DNA of 64,000 bases from positions 558,001 through 622,000 of the forward strand of contig NZ_FXEG02000002.1 in assembly GCF_900176255.2 (NCBI RefSeq), given 5' to 3'. This document shows, in pieces, positions 55,903-64,000 of this stretch (position 1 is its first letter; every line of letters begins with the position of its first letter). The notes under the pieces were generated by a model, which was given only the letters and a program-made list of their open reading frames with translations, was not told the DNA's origin and did no database searches. Origin of the DNA: Mycobacterium ahvazicum. Its GTDB lineage: Bacteria > Actinomycetota > Actinomycetes > Mycobacteriales > Mycobacteriaceae. The translations under genes were made by a program, and so were the position numbers.

Positions 55903-57099
55903 ATGACAAGTGCAACATGCCCCGCCGTCAGCCTGTCGAACGGTGCCGACTCCATCGCGGTGGCAGGCGCCCTGACACCCGAGATCAGCCGGCGTGCCGA
56001 TGAAGCCGAGGCGCTCGGGACATTGCCCCTCGATCTGGTCGAGCAACTGCGCGCGGCCGGCATCTTCCGTGCCATGCAGCCGCGCTCGCTCGGCGGATTC
56101 GAAATAGCCCCGGTCGACATCATTCAGATGATCGAGGAACTGGCGCGTGCCGACGGTTCCACCGGCTGGGTTGCCGCCATCGGTGGCGGCGCACCCGCGT
56201 TCACCGCCTGGCTTGAACCAGCCGTCGCCACAACGCTGTTCGGTTCGGACGCCGACTTCTCATCGGCGACGATCTTCGCGCCCACCGGGCGGGCCGTGCC
56301 GGACGGTCGCGGCCGGTTCGGCATCGACGGGCGATGGCCGTTCGCCAGTGGTTGCCGCCACGCCGAGTGGATACTGGCCGGTGTCTTCGTCTTCGACGGC
56401 GACCAGCCGCGAATGATCCCCGAGCAAGGGCCCGACCAGCGGCTGGCGTTCTTCCCGTGCGCCGAGGCCGAGATCGTCGACAACTGGGACGTCCTGGGGT
56501 TGCGCGCCACCGGCAGCAACGACGTGGCCGCCCGAGCTCTCAGCGTTCCCGACGAGCACACCATCAGCCCGTTCTTCCATCCGGCCCGCCACGACGGCCC
56601 GTTGTGGCGAATTCCGTTCTTCACGCTCGCCGGGATCGGCATGGTCGGTGTCCCGCTCGGCATCGCGCGGCGCGCCCTCGACGAATTCACCGATCTCGCG
56701 ACGACGAAGCTGCGCGCCATGGCGCCCGAGCCACTGGCGCAGGATGCCGCGGTCCAGGTCGAGTTCGCCAGTGCCGAGGCCGGTTTGAGGTCTGCGCGGG
56801 CATTCGTACTCGACGAGGTCAGTGCGCTGTGGGACACCGCCATCGCCGGTGACCCGCCTTCGCTTGAGCAGCGTGCCGGCTTCCGGCTGGCGGCGTTGGC
56901 GGCGATGCGCGCGGCACGTCAGGTGGTCGATACGACGTTCGGGTTGACCGGTGCGGGCGCGGTACACGCGAATCACCCCCTGCAACGCTGCTTTCGGGAC
57001 CTGCACACCCTGGGCCAGCACGCCTACTTCAGCCCGTCGGCCCTGAAGCGCTACGCCAGCACCCGCTTCGGCATTGCCCAGCCGACCTACCTGATGTGA
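55903..57099 (+). CDS. Acyl-CoA dehydrogenase-fold flavin monooxygenase (HsaA-like)
   Basis: 398 residues with the acyl-CoA dehydrogenase fold. Features such as LPLDLVEQLRAAGIFRAMQPRSLGG, GSTGWVAAIGG, the WPFASGC segment and LGLRATGSNDVAA agree with group D flavin monooxygenases (HsaA, HpaB-like oxygenase components) more than with beta-oxidation dehydrogenases, which use a catalytic Glu not evident here. Such enzymes need reduced flavin from a partner reductase; none is adjacent. It is probably repressed by the divergent TetR; guaA follows on the same strand after 48 bases. Confidence 0.82.
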   Translation: MTSATCPAVSLSNGADSIAVAGALTPEISRRADEAEALGTLPLDLVEQLRAAGIFRAMQPRSLGGFEIAPVDIIQMIEELARADGSTGWVAAIGGGAPAFTAWLEPAVATTLFGSDADFSSATIFAPTGRAVPDGRGRFGIDGRWPFASGCRHAEWILAGVFVFDGDQPRMIPEQGPDQRLAFFPCAEAEIVDNWDVLGLRATGSNDVAARALSVPDEHTISPFFHPARHDGPLWRIPFFTLAGIGMVGVPLGIARRALDEFTDLATTKLRAMAPEPLAQDAAVQVEFASAEAGLRSARAFVLDEVSALWDTAIAGDPPSLEQRAGFRLAALAAMRAARQVVDTTFGLTGAGAVHANHPLQRCFRDLHTLGQHAYFSPSALKRYASTRFGIAQPTYLM

Positions 57100-57147
57100 C
57101 GTGTGGCCAAGTCCCCGGCCTCACCGCCGAACACTAGACTCGTGGCC

Positions 57148-58743
57148 GTGGCTGAACCTGCTGACCTCGACCCCGATCTTGGTGACGTCGGACCCCCGAC
57201 CCGACCGGTATTGGTAGTCGACTTCGGCGCGCAGTATGCGCAGTTGATCGCCCGTCGCGTGCGGGAAGCGCGGGTGTTTTCCGAGGTCATCCCGCACACC
57301 GCCTCGATCGAGGAGATCAAGGCCAAGGATCCCTTGGCGCTGGTGCTCTCCGGCGGGCCGGCCAGTGTGTATGCCGAAGGCGCCCCGCAACTGGACCCGG
57401 CGGTGTTCGACCTCGGCGTGCCGGTGTTCGGCATCTGCTACGGGTTTCAGGCGATGGCGCAAACGCTGGGCGGGACCGTCGTCCATACCGGCACCAGCGA
57501 ATACGGTCGCACCGAGCTGAAAGTGCTTGGTGGCGAATTACATTCGGGACTGCCGACGGCGCAGCCGGTCTGGATGAGCCACGGTGACGCCGTCACGGCC
57601 GCGCCCGAGGGGTTCGATGTGGTGGCCAGCAGCCCCGGCGCGCCGGTCGCCGGCTTCGAGAACCGGGCCCGACGCCTGGCCGGGGTGCAGTACCACCCCG
57701 AGGTGATGCACAGCCCGCACGGGCAACAGGTGCTCAGCCGGTTTCTGCACGACTTCGCCGGGCTCGGCGCGGAATGGACGGCCGCCAACATCGCCGAGGC
57801 GCTGACCGAACAGGTACGGGCCCAGATCGGCGACGGCCATGCGATCTGCGGGCTGTCCGGCGGGGTGGATTCCGCGGTGGCCGCCGCGCTGGTGCAGCGG
57901 GCCATCGGGGACCGGCTGACCTGTGTCTTCGTCGACCATGGACTGTTGCGCGCCGGTGAGCGCGCGCAGGTGCAGCGGGACTTCGTCGCCGCCACCGGCG
58001 CCAACCTCGTCACCGTCGACGCGGCCGACACCTTCCTCGAGGCGCTGTCGGGGGTGACCAACCCCGAGGGCAAGCGCAAGATCATCGGCCGCCAGTTCAT
58101 CCGGGCCTTCGAGGCCGCGGTGCGAGACATCTTGAGCGACACCGGATCTGAAGTCGACTTCCTGGTGCAGGGCACGCTGTATCCGGACGTGGTGGAGTCC
58201 GGCGGGGGCAGCGGGACCGCGAACATCAAGAGCCACCACAACGTTGGCGGTCTGCCCGACGACCTGAAGTTCAAACTCGTCGAGCCGCTGCGGTTGCTGT
58301 TCAAGGACGAGGTGCGCGCGGTCGGCCGGGAACTGGGTCTGCCGGAGGAAATCGTTGGGCGCCAGCCCTTTCCGGGTCCGGGACTGGGTATCCGGATCAT
58401 CGGCGAGGTCACCGCGCAGCGGCTGGACACGCTGCGGCGTGCCGACTCGATCGCCCGCGAGGAGCTGACCGCCGCGGGCCTGGACAACTTGATCTGGCAG
58501 TGCCCGGTGGTGTTGCTGGGCGAGGTGCGCTCGGTGGGTGTGCAGGGCGACGGCCGCACCTACGGGCACCCGATCGTGCTGCGGCCGGTGTCCAGCGAGG
58601 ACGCCATGACCGCGGACTGGACCCGGGTGCCCTACGAGGTACTGGAACGCATCTCGACCCGGATCACCAACGAGGTCCGCGAGGTCAACCGGGTGGTGCT
58701 GGACATCACCAGCAAGCCGCCCGGCACCATCGAGTGGGAATAG
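57148..58743 (+). CDS. guaA: GMP synthase (glutamine-hydrolysing)
   Basis: 531 residues. The class I glutaminase domain (about 18-210) has the nucleophile Cys in GICYGFQAM and the His/Glu of YHPEVMHS; the ATP-pyrophosphatase domain has the P-loop [14 protein letters not shown]; the C-terminal dimer domain ends KPPGTIEWE. It amidates XMP to GMP, two steps after GuaB2. GTG at 57148 gives the family N-terminus MAEPADLD; a start 45 bases upstream is less likely. It matches Rv3396c. Confidence 0.97.
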   Translation: MAEPADLDPDLGDVGPPTRPVLVVDFGAQYAQLIARRVREARVFSEVIPHTASIEEIKAKDPLALVLSGGPASVYAEGAPQLDPAVFDLGVPVFGICYGFQAMAQTLGGTVVHTGTSEYGRTELKVLGGELHSGLPTAQPVWMSHGDAVTAAPEGFDVVASSPGAPVAGFENRARRLAGVQYHPEVMHSPHGQQVLSRFLHDFAGLGAEWTAANIAEALTEQVRAQIGDGHAICGLSGGVDSAVAAALVQRAIGDRLTCVFVDHGLLRAGERAQVQRDFVAATGANLVTVDAADTFLEALSGVTNPEGKRKIIGRQFIRAFEAAVRDILSDTGSEVDFLVQGTLYPDVVESGGGSGTANIKSHHNVGGLPDDLKFKLVEPLRLLFKDEVRAVGRELGLPEEIVGRQPFPGPGLGIRIIGEVTAQRLDTLRRADSIAREELTAAGLDNLIWQCPVVLLGEVRSVGVQGDGRTYGHPIVLRPVSSEDAMTADWTRVPYEVLERISTRITNEVREVNRVVLDITSKPPGTIEWE

Positions 58744-58755
58744 GTTTTCGCGCAG

Positions 58756-59361
58756 CTACTTCACGAATTCGCTTCTGCCGTAAGCAATATCGGCTGCTTG
58801 CCAGTTGCCGCCAGCCGCACTGACGAGCCGGCGGGCCAGGTCGCGGTCGTCGTTGGCGGCGATCAGGACCAGGGTGTGGTCGGTCGCGGTGACGGATCCG
58901 CCGCGCAGCCGGTCGCGGGCGGAAAGATCGGCCGTCAGCGCGGTGGCGAGGCGTTCGATGTCGACATCCGGCACGGTGATCATGAGCGCGTTCTCCTGCG
59001 GTGCGGTCTGCGGCAGGTAGTCGAAGGACAGCACCGATTCCTGGCCGAACTGACGGCGCAGTGCCTCGGCGGCGGTATGCAGGGCGTCCTCGGTGCCGCA
59101 CAGCTGGAATTCATGCGAACGCTCCCGGGTGATTCGCTGCTGCGCCTCGGACCAGTACACCCCGTCGAGCGGCTTGGACCCGGTGACCGTCACGCCGTTG
59201 AGGGCGAACGTCAGGTCGGCCTCCGGCTCGAAAAAGGGATCACCGTTGTCGGCGGCGAAGAATTCGGCCGGTTGACAGCTCCCGACCTCGCTTCGAGCCG
59301 GCGGGGGCACCACGATGGCGCCACAAATGAGCACCAGAAGCCACAACAGCACCGACCGCAT
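58756..59361 (-). CDS. Exported protein of unknown function, Rv3395A-like
   Basis: 201 residues. Signal peptide [25 protein letters not shown] with a likely cleavage near residue 23-25; mature part contains two cysteines (GSCQPAEF and FQLCGTED) that could form a disulfide. The start ATG 59361 was chosen because it opens the signal peptide. Position matches Rv3395A, which sits beside imuA' in M. tuberculosis. No known domain is recognised. It is divergent from imuA', sharing 105 bases of promoter that contain an SOS box, so it may also be damage-inducible. Confidence 0.8.
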   Translation of the reverse strand: MRSVLLWLLVLICGAIVVPPPARSEVGSCQPAEFFAADNGDPFFEPEADLTFALNGVTVTGSKPLDGVYWSEAQQRITRERSHEFQLCGTEDALHTAAEALRRQFGQESVLSFDYLPQTAPQENALMITVPDVDIERLATALTADLSARDRLRGGSVTATDHTLVLIAANDDRDLARRLVSAAGGNWQAADIAYGRSEFVK

Positions 59362-59418
59362 AAGCAGCCTCTCCCGTTTCTTGACGGTTGTCGGAGGGTG
59401 GGTGTTTACTCGAATCAA

Positions 59419-59434
59419 TCGAACATATATTCGA
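59419..59434. promoter_or_regulatory. LexA SOS box upstream of imuA'-imuB
   Basis: TCGAAC-ATAT-ATTCGA matches the mycobacterial SOS box TCGAAC-N4-GTTCGA except for one base. It lies 33 bases before the imuA' start, the expected position for LexA repression of the mutasome cassette. Confidence 0.85.
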
Positions 59435-59466
59435 AAATAATCGAGGATCTGCTGGTAGGAGGCTAT

Positions 59467-60153
59467 ATGACGGCGGCTGTCGCCTCCGACCTGGATCGGG
59501 CGGAACAACTCGAATCGCTACGCCGGCAGATGGCGGTGTTGTCCGGGAAATCGCCCGGGAGGCCCGCCGCCCGCCCCGATGGCCTGCTGCCCGAATCGGA
59601 GTCCGGGCTGCCGGTCCCGCAGTGGCTGGCCGAAGCGCTACCCACGCAACTGCCCAAGGGCACGGTGGCGGTGCTGTCGGGAGCGCGGTCGCTGCTGCTG
59701 AGCATGGTCGCCGCGGTGACGGCGGCCGGGGGAAACGCGGCCATCGTCGGCCAGCCGGATATCGGGCTGCTGGCCGCGGTGGAGATGGGGGCGGATCTGA
59801 GCCGGCTCGCCGTGATACCGGACCCCGGGACCGATCCGGTGGAAGTGGCCGCGGTGCTCATCGACGGCATGGATCTGGTGGTGCTCGGGCTGGGCGGGCG
59901 TCGGGTGCCGCTGACCCGGGCGCGGGCGGTGGTGGCTCGCGCCCGGCTCAAGGGCTGCACCCTGCTGGTCACCGACGGCGACTGGCAGGGGGCGCCGACC
60001 CGGCTGCAGGCCCGGGTCAGCGGCTACGAGATCACGGCAGGTCATCGCGACGCCCCGGTTTGCGGATTCGGACGCATCAGCGGAGTGCGGCTGCAGGTCA
60101 GTGGGGTGTGCGCGGGGAGACGGGTGACCGGCCGCCGGACGCGAACCGGGTGA
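59467..60153 (+). CDS. imuA': Mutasome accessory protein ImuA'
   Basis: 228 residues, equivalent to Rv3395c. RecA/SulA-like core: [32 protein letters not shown] at the N-terminus (a degenerate P-loop without the GKT), then [22 protein letters not shown] and [21 protein letters not shown]. With ImuB it supports the error-prone polymerase DnaE2 in damage-induced mutagenesis. An SOS box lies 33 bases upstream. imuB begins seven bases after the stop. ATG 59467 has GGAGGC before it. Confidence 0.9.
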   Translation: MTAAVASDLDRAEQLESLRRQMAVLSGKSPGRPAARPDGLLPESESGLPVPQWLAEALPTQLPKGTVAVLSGARSLLLSMVAAVTAAGGNAAIVGQPDIGLLAAVEMGADLSRLAVIPDPGTDPVEVAAVLIDGMDLVVLGLGGRRVPLTRARAVVARARLKGCTLLVTDGDWQGAPTRLQARVSGYEITAGHRDAPVCGFGRISGVRLQVSGVCAGRRVTGRRTRTG

Positions 60154-60159
60154 GTTCGA

Positions 60160-61734
60160 ATGTCTTCCCGGGTGCTGGCCATTTGGTGCATGGACTGGCC
60201 GGCGGTCGCGGCGGCGGCAGCGGCGGAGGTATCCATGACGACCCCGATCGCGGTCGCCCTGGCCAATCGGGTGATCGCCTGCTCGTCGGCTGCGCGTGCG
60301 GCCGGAGTGCGGCGAGGGTTGCGACGCCGCGAGGCCGCGGCCCGTTGCCCGCAACTGCACGTCGCCAGCGCCGACGCCGACCGCGACGCCCGCTTTTTCG
60401 AGGGGGTGATCGCGGCGGTCGACGACCTGGTGCCTCGCGCCGAGGTGCTGCGGCCCGGCCTGCTGGTGTTGCCGGTGCGCGGAGCGGCCCGCTATTTCGG
60501 GTCCGAACAACAGGCCGCCGAACGGCTGATCGACGCGGTGGCCGCAACCGGGGCCGAGTGCCAGGTCGGGATCGCCGACCAGCTGTCCACCGCGGTCTTC
60601 GCCGCCCGGGCGGGTCGTGTCGTCGCGCCCGGCGACGATGCGAAGTTCCTGTCGGTGCTGTCGATCCGGCAGCTGGCCACCGAGCCGAGCCTGTCCGGTC
60701 CGGGGCGAGAGGAGCTGACGGATCTGTTGTGGCGGTTAGGGATTCGCACCATCGGTCAGTTCGCCGCCCTGTCGGCGACCGACGTGGCTTCCCGGTTCGG
60801 CGCCGACGGGTGCAGCGCACACCGGTTCGCTCGCGGCGAGCCCGAGCGAGGCCCGTCCGGGCGGGAGCCCCCGGCCGAACTCGAAGCCGTGCTGGATTGC
60901 GATCCGCCGATCGACCGGGTCGACGCCGCGGCATTCGCCGGACGCTCGCTGGCCGGCACGCTGCACCAGATGCTGATGTCCGCCGGGGTGGGATGCACCC
61001 GGCTGTCCATTCACGCCGTCACCGCCAACGGCGAAGAACTGAACCGGGTATGGCGGTGCGCCGAGCCGTTGACCGAGGACGCCACCGCCGATCGGGTGCG
61101 CTGGCAACTGGACGGGGGGTTGAGCAGCCGGGCCGCCCGCAATCCCCGCCCCACGGCGCCGGTGACATCGCTGCGGCTGCAGGCGGTGGAGGTGGTGTCC
61201 GCCGAGGCGCTGCAGCTGCCGTTATGGGGCGGCCTCGGGGAGGAGGACCGGCAGCGGGCCCGCCGCGCCCTGGTGCGGGTGCAGGGCCTGCTCGGGCCGG
61301 AAGCGGTGCGGGTGCCGGTGCTGTCCGGAGGTCGCGGACCCGCCGAACGCATCACGCTGACCCCGCTGGGTGACGAGCCGGTTCCGCATGCCGACCCGGC
61401 GTTGCCGTGGCCCGGTCAGCTGCCAGACCCGTCGCCGGCGGTACTGCTCGACGATCCGGTGGAATTGCTTGACGCCCAAGGGAATTTGATACGGGTGACC
61501 GGCCGGGGGATGTTCTCCGCCGACCCGGTGCGCCTGGTCTCCCGCGGCTGCGACGACCCGCTGCGCTGGTGGGCCGGCCCGTGGCCGGTCGACGAGCGGT
61601 GGTGGGATCCGGACCCGAACTCGACTGGTTCGCCGGGCCGCACCGCCCGCGCCCAGGTGTTGCTGGAAAGTGAGCGGGCGTTGCTGCTGTGTTATCGCCA
61701 GCGGCGGTGGTACCTCGAAGGAATCTACGAGTAG
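60160..61734 (+). CDS. imuB: Y-family polymerase-like mutasome adaptor ImuB
   Basis: 524 residues, equivalent to Rv3394c. The fold is that of Y-family polymerases: VLAIWCMDWPAVAAAAAAEV, ARAAGVRRGLRRREAAARCP, VDDLVPRAEVLRPGLLVLPV and a helix-hairpin-helix LWRLGIRTIGQFAAL. The acidic triad needed for catalysis is absent; in particular the DxD of the first motif reads CMD. ImuB is a non-catalytic hub which binds the beta clamp and DnaE2; the motif QLPLWG near residue 350 fits the clamp-binding consensus. SOS-regulated with imuA'. Confidence 0.92.
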   Translation: MSSRVLAIWCMDWPAVAAAAAAEVSMTTPIAVALANRVIACSSAARAAGVRRGLRRREAAARCPQLHVASADADRDARFFEGVIAAVDDLVPRAEVLRPGLLVLPVRGAARYFGSEQQAAERLIDAVAATGAECQVGIADQLSTAVFAARAGRVVAPGDDAKFLSVLSIRQLATEPSLSGPGREELTDLLWRLGIRTIGQFAALSATDVASRFGADGCSAHRFARGEPERGPSGREPPAELEAVLDCDPPIDRVDAAAFAGRSLAGTLHQMLMSAGVGCTRLSIHAVTANGEELNRVWRCAEPLTEDATADRVRWQLDGGLSSRAARNPRPTAPVTSLRLQAVEVVSAEALQLPLWGGLGEEDRQRARRALVRVQGLLGPEAVRVPVLSGGRGPAERITLTPLGDEPVPHADPALPWPGQLPDPSPAVLLDDPVELLDAQGNLIRVTGRGMFSADPVRLVSRGCDDPLRWWAGPWPVDERWWDPDPNSTGSPGRTARAQVLLESERALLLCYRQRRWYLEGIYE

Positions 61735-61739
61735 GAGGG

Positions 61740-62993
61740 TCAGTACCGGCCGAAGGCCACGGCGACGTTGTGGCCGCCGAAGCCGAACGAGTTGTTGAGC
61801 GCGTAGCGGTAATTGCCGGGCCGCGGCTTGCCCGCCACCACATCCAGGTCGATCTCGGGGTCCAGGTTTTCCAGGTTCAGGGTCGGCGGGATCACCTGAT
61901 CCCGCAGCGCCAGCACGGTCAGGATCGACTCCACCGCGCCGACCGCCCCCACCGAGTGGCCCAGCGCGGCCTTGGGCGCGTACACGGCCGCTTTGTTGCT
62001 GCCCAGCGCGTTGTTGATGGCCTTGGACTCGGCCAGGTCGCCGACCAGGGTGCCGGTGGCGTGCGCATTGACGTGGTCGATATCGCCGGGCGTCAGCCCC
62101 GCCAGCTGAATCGCCCTGCTCATCGCATGCCCGGCGCGTGCGCCGTTGGGGTCCGGCGCCACCATGTGGAAGCCGTCCGAGGTGATGCTGGCGCCCATGA
62201 TCCGGGCCAGGATGTTGGCGCCCCGGGCCTTGGCGTGCTCCTCGGTTTCGATGACCATCAGCGCGCCGGCCTCGCCGAACACGATGCCGGTCCGGTCCCG
62301 ATCGAACGGACGGCACGCCCCGGCCGGGTCGTCGTTCTTCGTCGACAACACGATGCGCATCTGGCCGAACGCCGCGATCGCGACCGCTTCGATCTTGACC
62401 TCGACACCGCCGCAGATGGCGATATCGGCCTCGCCGAGGACGATACTGCGCCAGGCCTGCGCGATGCCTTCGGAGCCGGAGGCGCACGCCGAAATCGGGG
62501 TGAGCACCCCGGCCCTGGCGTGTCGTTCCAGCCCGATCGCCGCGGCGGGGGCGTTGGGCATGTACTTCGCCACCGCCAGCGGCGAGACCCCCTGCATGCC
62601 GCGGGCGCGGATGTCGTCGTAGCTGAATACTATTTGCTCGGCCGAGCCCAGGCCGGTGCCGACGGACACCAGCAATCGGTTGGGGTCGACCTCGGGCGAT
62701 CCGGCGTTCTCCCACAGCCGGCGGCTCAAAATTGTGGTCATCTTCGGCAGCCAGCCCATTCGGTGGCGCTCGGCACGTGTCAAACCGTGGTCGAAATCCT
62801 CCAGCAGGTGCCCGCCGATGCGTACCGGGAGATCGTAGTGCTCGACAAACGAGTCCTCGAGCGTACGGATACCGCTTTGGCTGTCCAGCAACAACTTCCA
62901 AGTGTTCTCGGCGTCGGTCGCCACCGAGGTTGTCATGGCAATGCCGGTCACCACTACGTTTGGTAGTGCCTTCCCCGTTACCAGCTCTGTCAT
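61740..62993 (-). CDS. Beta-ketoacyl-ACP synthase, KasB-like paralogue
   Basis: 417 residues. Active-site residues are Cys170 (SACASG), His311 (NAHATGT) and His345 ([10 protein letters not shown]), the same numbers as in KasA/KasB. Much of the sequence follows KasB of the FAS-II mycolate system ([56 protein letters not shown]). The main kasA-kasB operon lies elsewhere in mycobacteria, so this is an extra copy; in M. tuberculosis imuB and iunH are neighbours with no such gene between. Start ATG 62993. The 112-base gap to iunH holds nothing clear. Confidence 0.9.
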   Translation of the reverse strand: MTELVTGKALPNVVVTGIAMTTSVATDAENTWKLLLDSQSGIRTLEDSFVEHYDLPVRIGGHLLEDFDHGLTRAERHRMGWLPKMTTILSRRLWENAGSPEVDPNRLLVSVGTGLGSAEQIVFSYDDIRARGMQGVSPLAVAKYMPNAPAAAIGLERHARAGVLTPISACASGSEGIAQAWRSIVLGEADIAICGGVEVKIEAVAIAAFGQMRIVLSTKNDDPAGACRPFDRDRTGIVFGEAGALMVIETEEHAKARGANILARIMGASITSDGFHMVAPDPNGARAGHAMSRAIQLAGLTPGDIDHVNAHATGTLVGDLAESKAINNALGSNKAAVYAPKAALGHSVGAVGAVESILTVLALRDQVIPPTLNLENLDPEIDLDVVAGKPRPGNYRYALNNSFGFGGHNVAVAFGRY

Positions 62994-63105
62994 CGCGAAG
63001 GTCCTTCCAGCCTTCCAGTGTTGACTAACGCAACCCCACCTAGATATCCACCTATTCCAGCGTCGCTGGGCGGGTTCTGTCAACGGAAGCCGGCAGCCGG
63101 GCCCC

Positions 63106-64000
63106 TCAGCAGCCGAGCCGCCGCGCGAAGGGCCCCACACGTTCGATGAACCGTTCGAAGAATGCCGCCGGATCGACGCCAACTCCAATGCGCGCGTTAG
63201 GTTCTCGGCGCCAGTCCGTTACCGTCATGCCGCGGGTCAGGGTGCCGGCGAGCTCGATGTCCACCCGCCCGGAGCGGGTCGCGATGAGTTCGGGATCCAG
63301 CGCGACCGCCGCGGCCAACGGGTCGTGCAGATGTGCCAGATACCCGTGGCCGTTGTCGTAGTAACCCTCGAGGTAGAACCGCAGGGCGTCTTCGATCACT
63401 CGGATCACCGGATTGGACGCCGTCGATCGGGTGCCCCGTCGGTCGTCCACGCTCATGATCGTCGACGTCGATCCCGCGGCGTCGGCCAATCTCGCCAGGA
63501 CTTCCGGCGTGATCGCGACGTTGCGCGTCAGATCCAGGCCGCACAGGATCGGAAGCTGCTGCGGGCCAAGGTTTTCGCTGGACCAGGCCGCGAGCACCTC
63601 GGCGGCCGCCTCGGGGTCCACGCTGATGTTCCATTCCGCCACCGCGGTGGTGTTACCGATGTGGTCGTAGGAGCCGCCCATGATGACCAACCGGCGCAAC
63701 AGCGTTGGCAGTGCTGGCTCGGCGCGCAGCGCCAGTGCCAGATTGGTCAGCGGGCCGGTCGCCACGCCGATCAGCTCGCCGGGGAACGCCTGCGCCGCGC
63801 GCACCCAGGCGGTGGCCGAGTCGTAGTCGGTCAGCGCCGCGTTGCTCGGTGGCACGTCGGCATACCCCAGGCCGCACGGGCCATGGACTTTGGATGGGGT
63901 GCGCAGCGGGCCGGCCAGTGCCTCGTCGGCGCCCTTCGACACCGGGACGCCGGTGGCTTGGCACAGCTCGAGGAGGCCGAGATTGTTGGCGCAAACCTGT
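63106..64000 (-). CDS. iunH: Nucleoside hydrolase (inosine-uridine type), N-terminus beyond the window
   Basis: The frame remains open at the right edge of the window, so the N-terminal DxDxGxDDA metal motif is not visible. Seen are [19 protein letters not shown] at the edge, [18 protein letters not shown], the substrate/metal region [12 protein letters not shown] and [12 protein letters not shown], and [14 protein letters not shown] near the C-terminus, all typical of the IunH family that cleaves ribonucleosides to base and ribose with a Ca2+ ion. It matches Rv3393, next to imuB in M. tuberculosis; a KasB-like gene intervenes here. Confidence 0.92.
   Translation of the reverse strand, partial: QVCANNLGLLELCQATGVPVSKGADEALAGPLRTPSKVHGPCGLGYADVPPSNAALTDYDSATAWVRAAQAFPGELIGVATGPLTNLALALRAEPALPTLLRRLVIMGGSYDHIGNTTAVAEWNISVDPEAAAEVLAAWSSENLGPQQLPILCGLDLTRNVAITPEVLARLADAAGSTSTIMSVDDRRGTRSTASNPVIRVIEDALRFYLEGYYDNGHGYLAHLHDPLAAAVALDPELIATRSGRVDIELAGTLTRGMTVTDWRREPNARIGVGVDPAAFFERFIERVGPFARRLGC

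Noticed and set aside
59388..61373. Long plus-strand frame overlapping imuA' and imuB in another phase
   Set aside because: It runs across both real genes and is extremely Arg/Gly-rich without domains.

Overview
This is a chromosomal segment of a high-GC nontuberculous Mycobacterium. The evidence is a run of genes whose order I recall from the M. tuberculosis Rv3433c-to-Rv3393 region, read here in the opposite orientation: nnr, gadB, alr, tsaE, tsaB, rimI, tsaD, groES, groEL1, whiB3, Rv3415c-like, sigD, rsdA, Rv3412-like, guaB2, guaB3, choD, Rv3406-like dioxygenase, Rv3401-like GH65, Rv3400-like HAD, guaA, Rv3395A-like, imuA', imuB and iunH. Species cannot be fixed from the sequence alone. 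No tRNA, rRNA, CRISPR array or intact insertion sequence was seen.

Layout. 1-4.7 kb: the end of a circularly permuted ATP-grasp gene, an amidotransferase of the N-acetylglutaminylglutamine type and an S9 peptidase in one tight operon. 4.7-14 kb: housekeeping genes (methyltransferase, NAD(P)HX repair, glutamate decarboxylase, alanine racemase, the tRNA t6A genes). 13.5-15.8 kb: groES-groEL1 with a CIRCE operator, a structured intergenic hairpin and a terminator. 15.8-26.9 kb: an accessory stretch between groEL1 and whiB3 that carries a decayed copy of the groEL1 3' end fused to a decayed TetR end, a universal stress protein behind DosR-like boxes, a zinc/manganese-type ABC pair without a binding protein, a TetR/FAD-monooxygenase pair, an MTHFR-like/methyltransferase pair, an F420-type oxidoreductase and a SodC-like lipoprotein that has lost metal ligands. 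26.9-35.8 kb: conserved whiB3-sigD-guaB-choD block. 35.9-46.5 kb: an NRPS/PKS island (see below). 46.5-49.6 kb: GH65 phosphorylase and beta-phosphoglucomutase. 49.7-57.1 kb: a second accessory island (13E12 HNH protein; MFS exporter-NmrA reductase-methyltransferase operon under a HxlR regulator; TetR and acyl-CoA-dehydrogenase-like monooxygenase). 57.1-64 kb: guaA, the imuA'-imuB mutasome genes with an SOS box, a KasB-like paralogue and the cut-off iunH.

The most interesting system is at 36.0-46.5 kb. An ArCP-Cy-A-PCP NRPS (MbtB-like but without thioesterase) diverges from an aryl-acid AMP ligase (MbtA-like, salicylate-type pocket residues), which is translationally coupled to a KS-AT-DH-KR-ACP iterative PKS of the 6-methylsalicylic acid synthase type. 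The shared promoter region carries two adjacent IdeR-like iron boxes. My inference is an iron-repressed pathway making a 6-methylsalicyl (or related aryl) oxazoline or thiazoline, either as a free metal-binding metabolite or as an alternative starter for a mycobactin-like assembly line encoded elsewhere.
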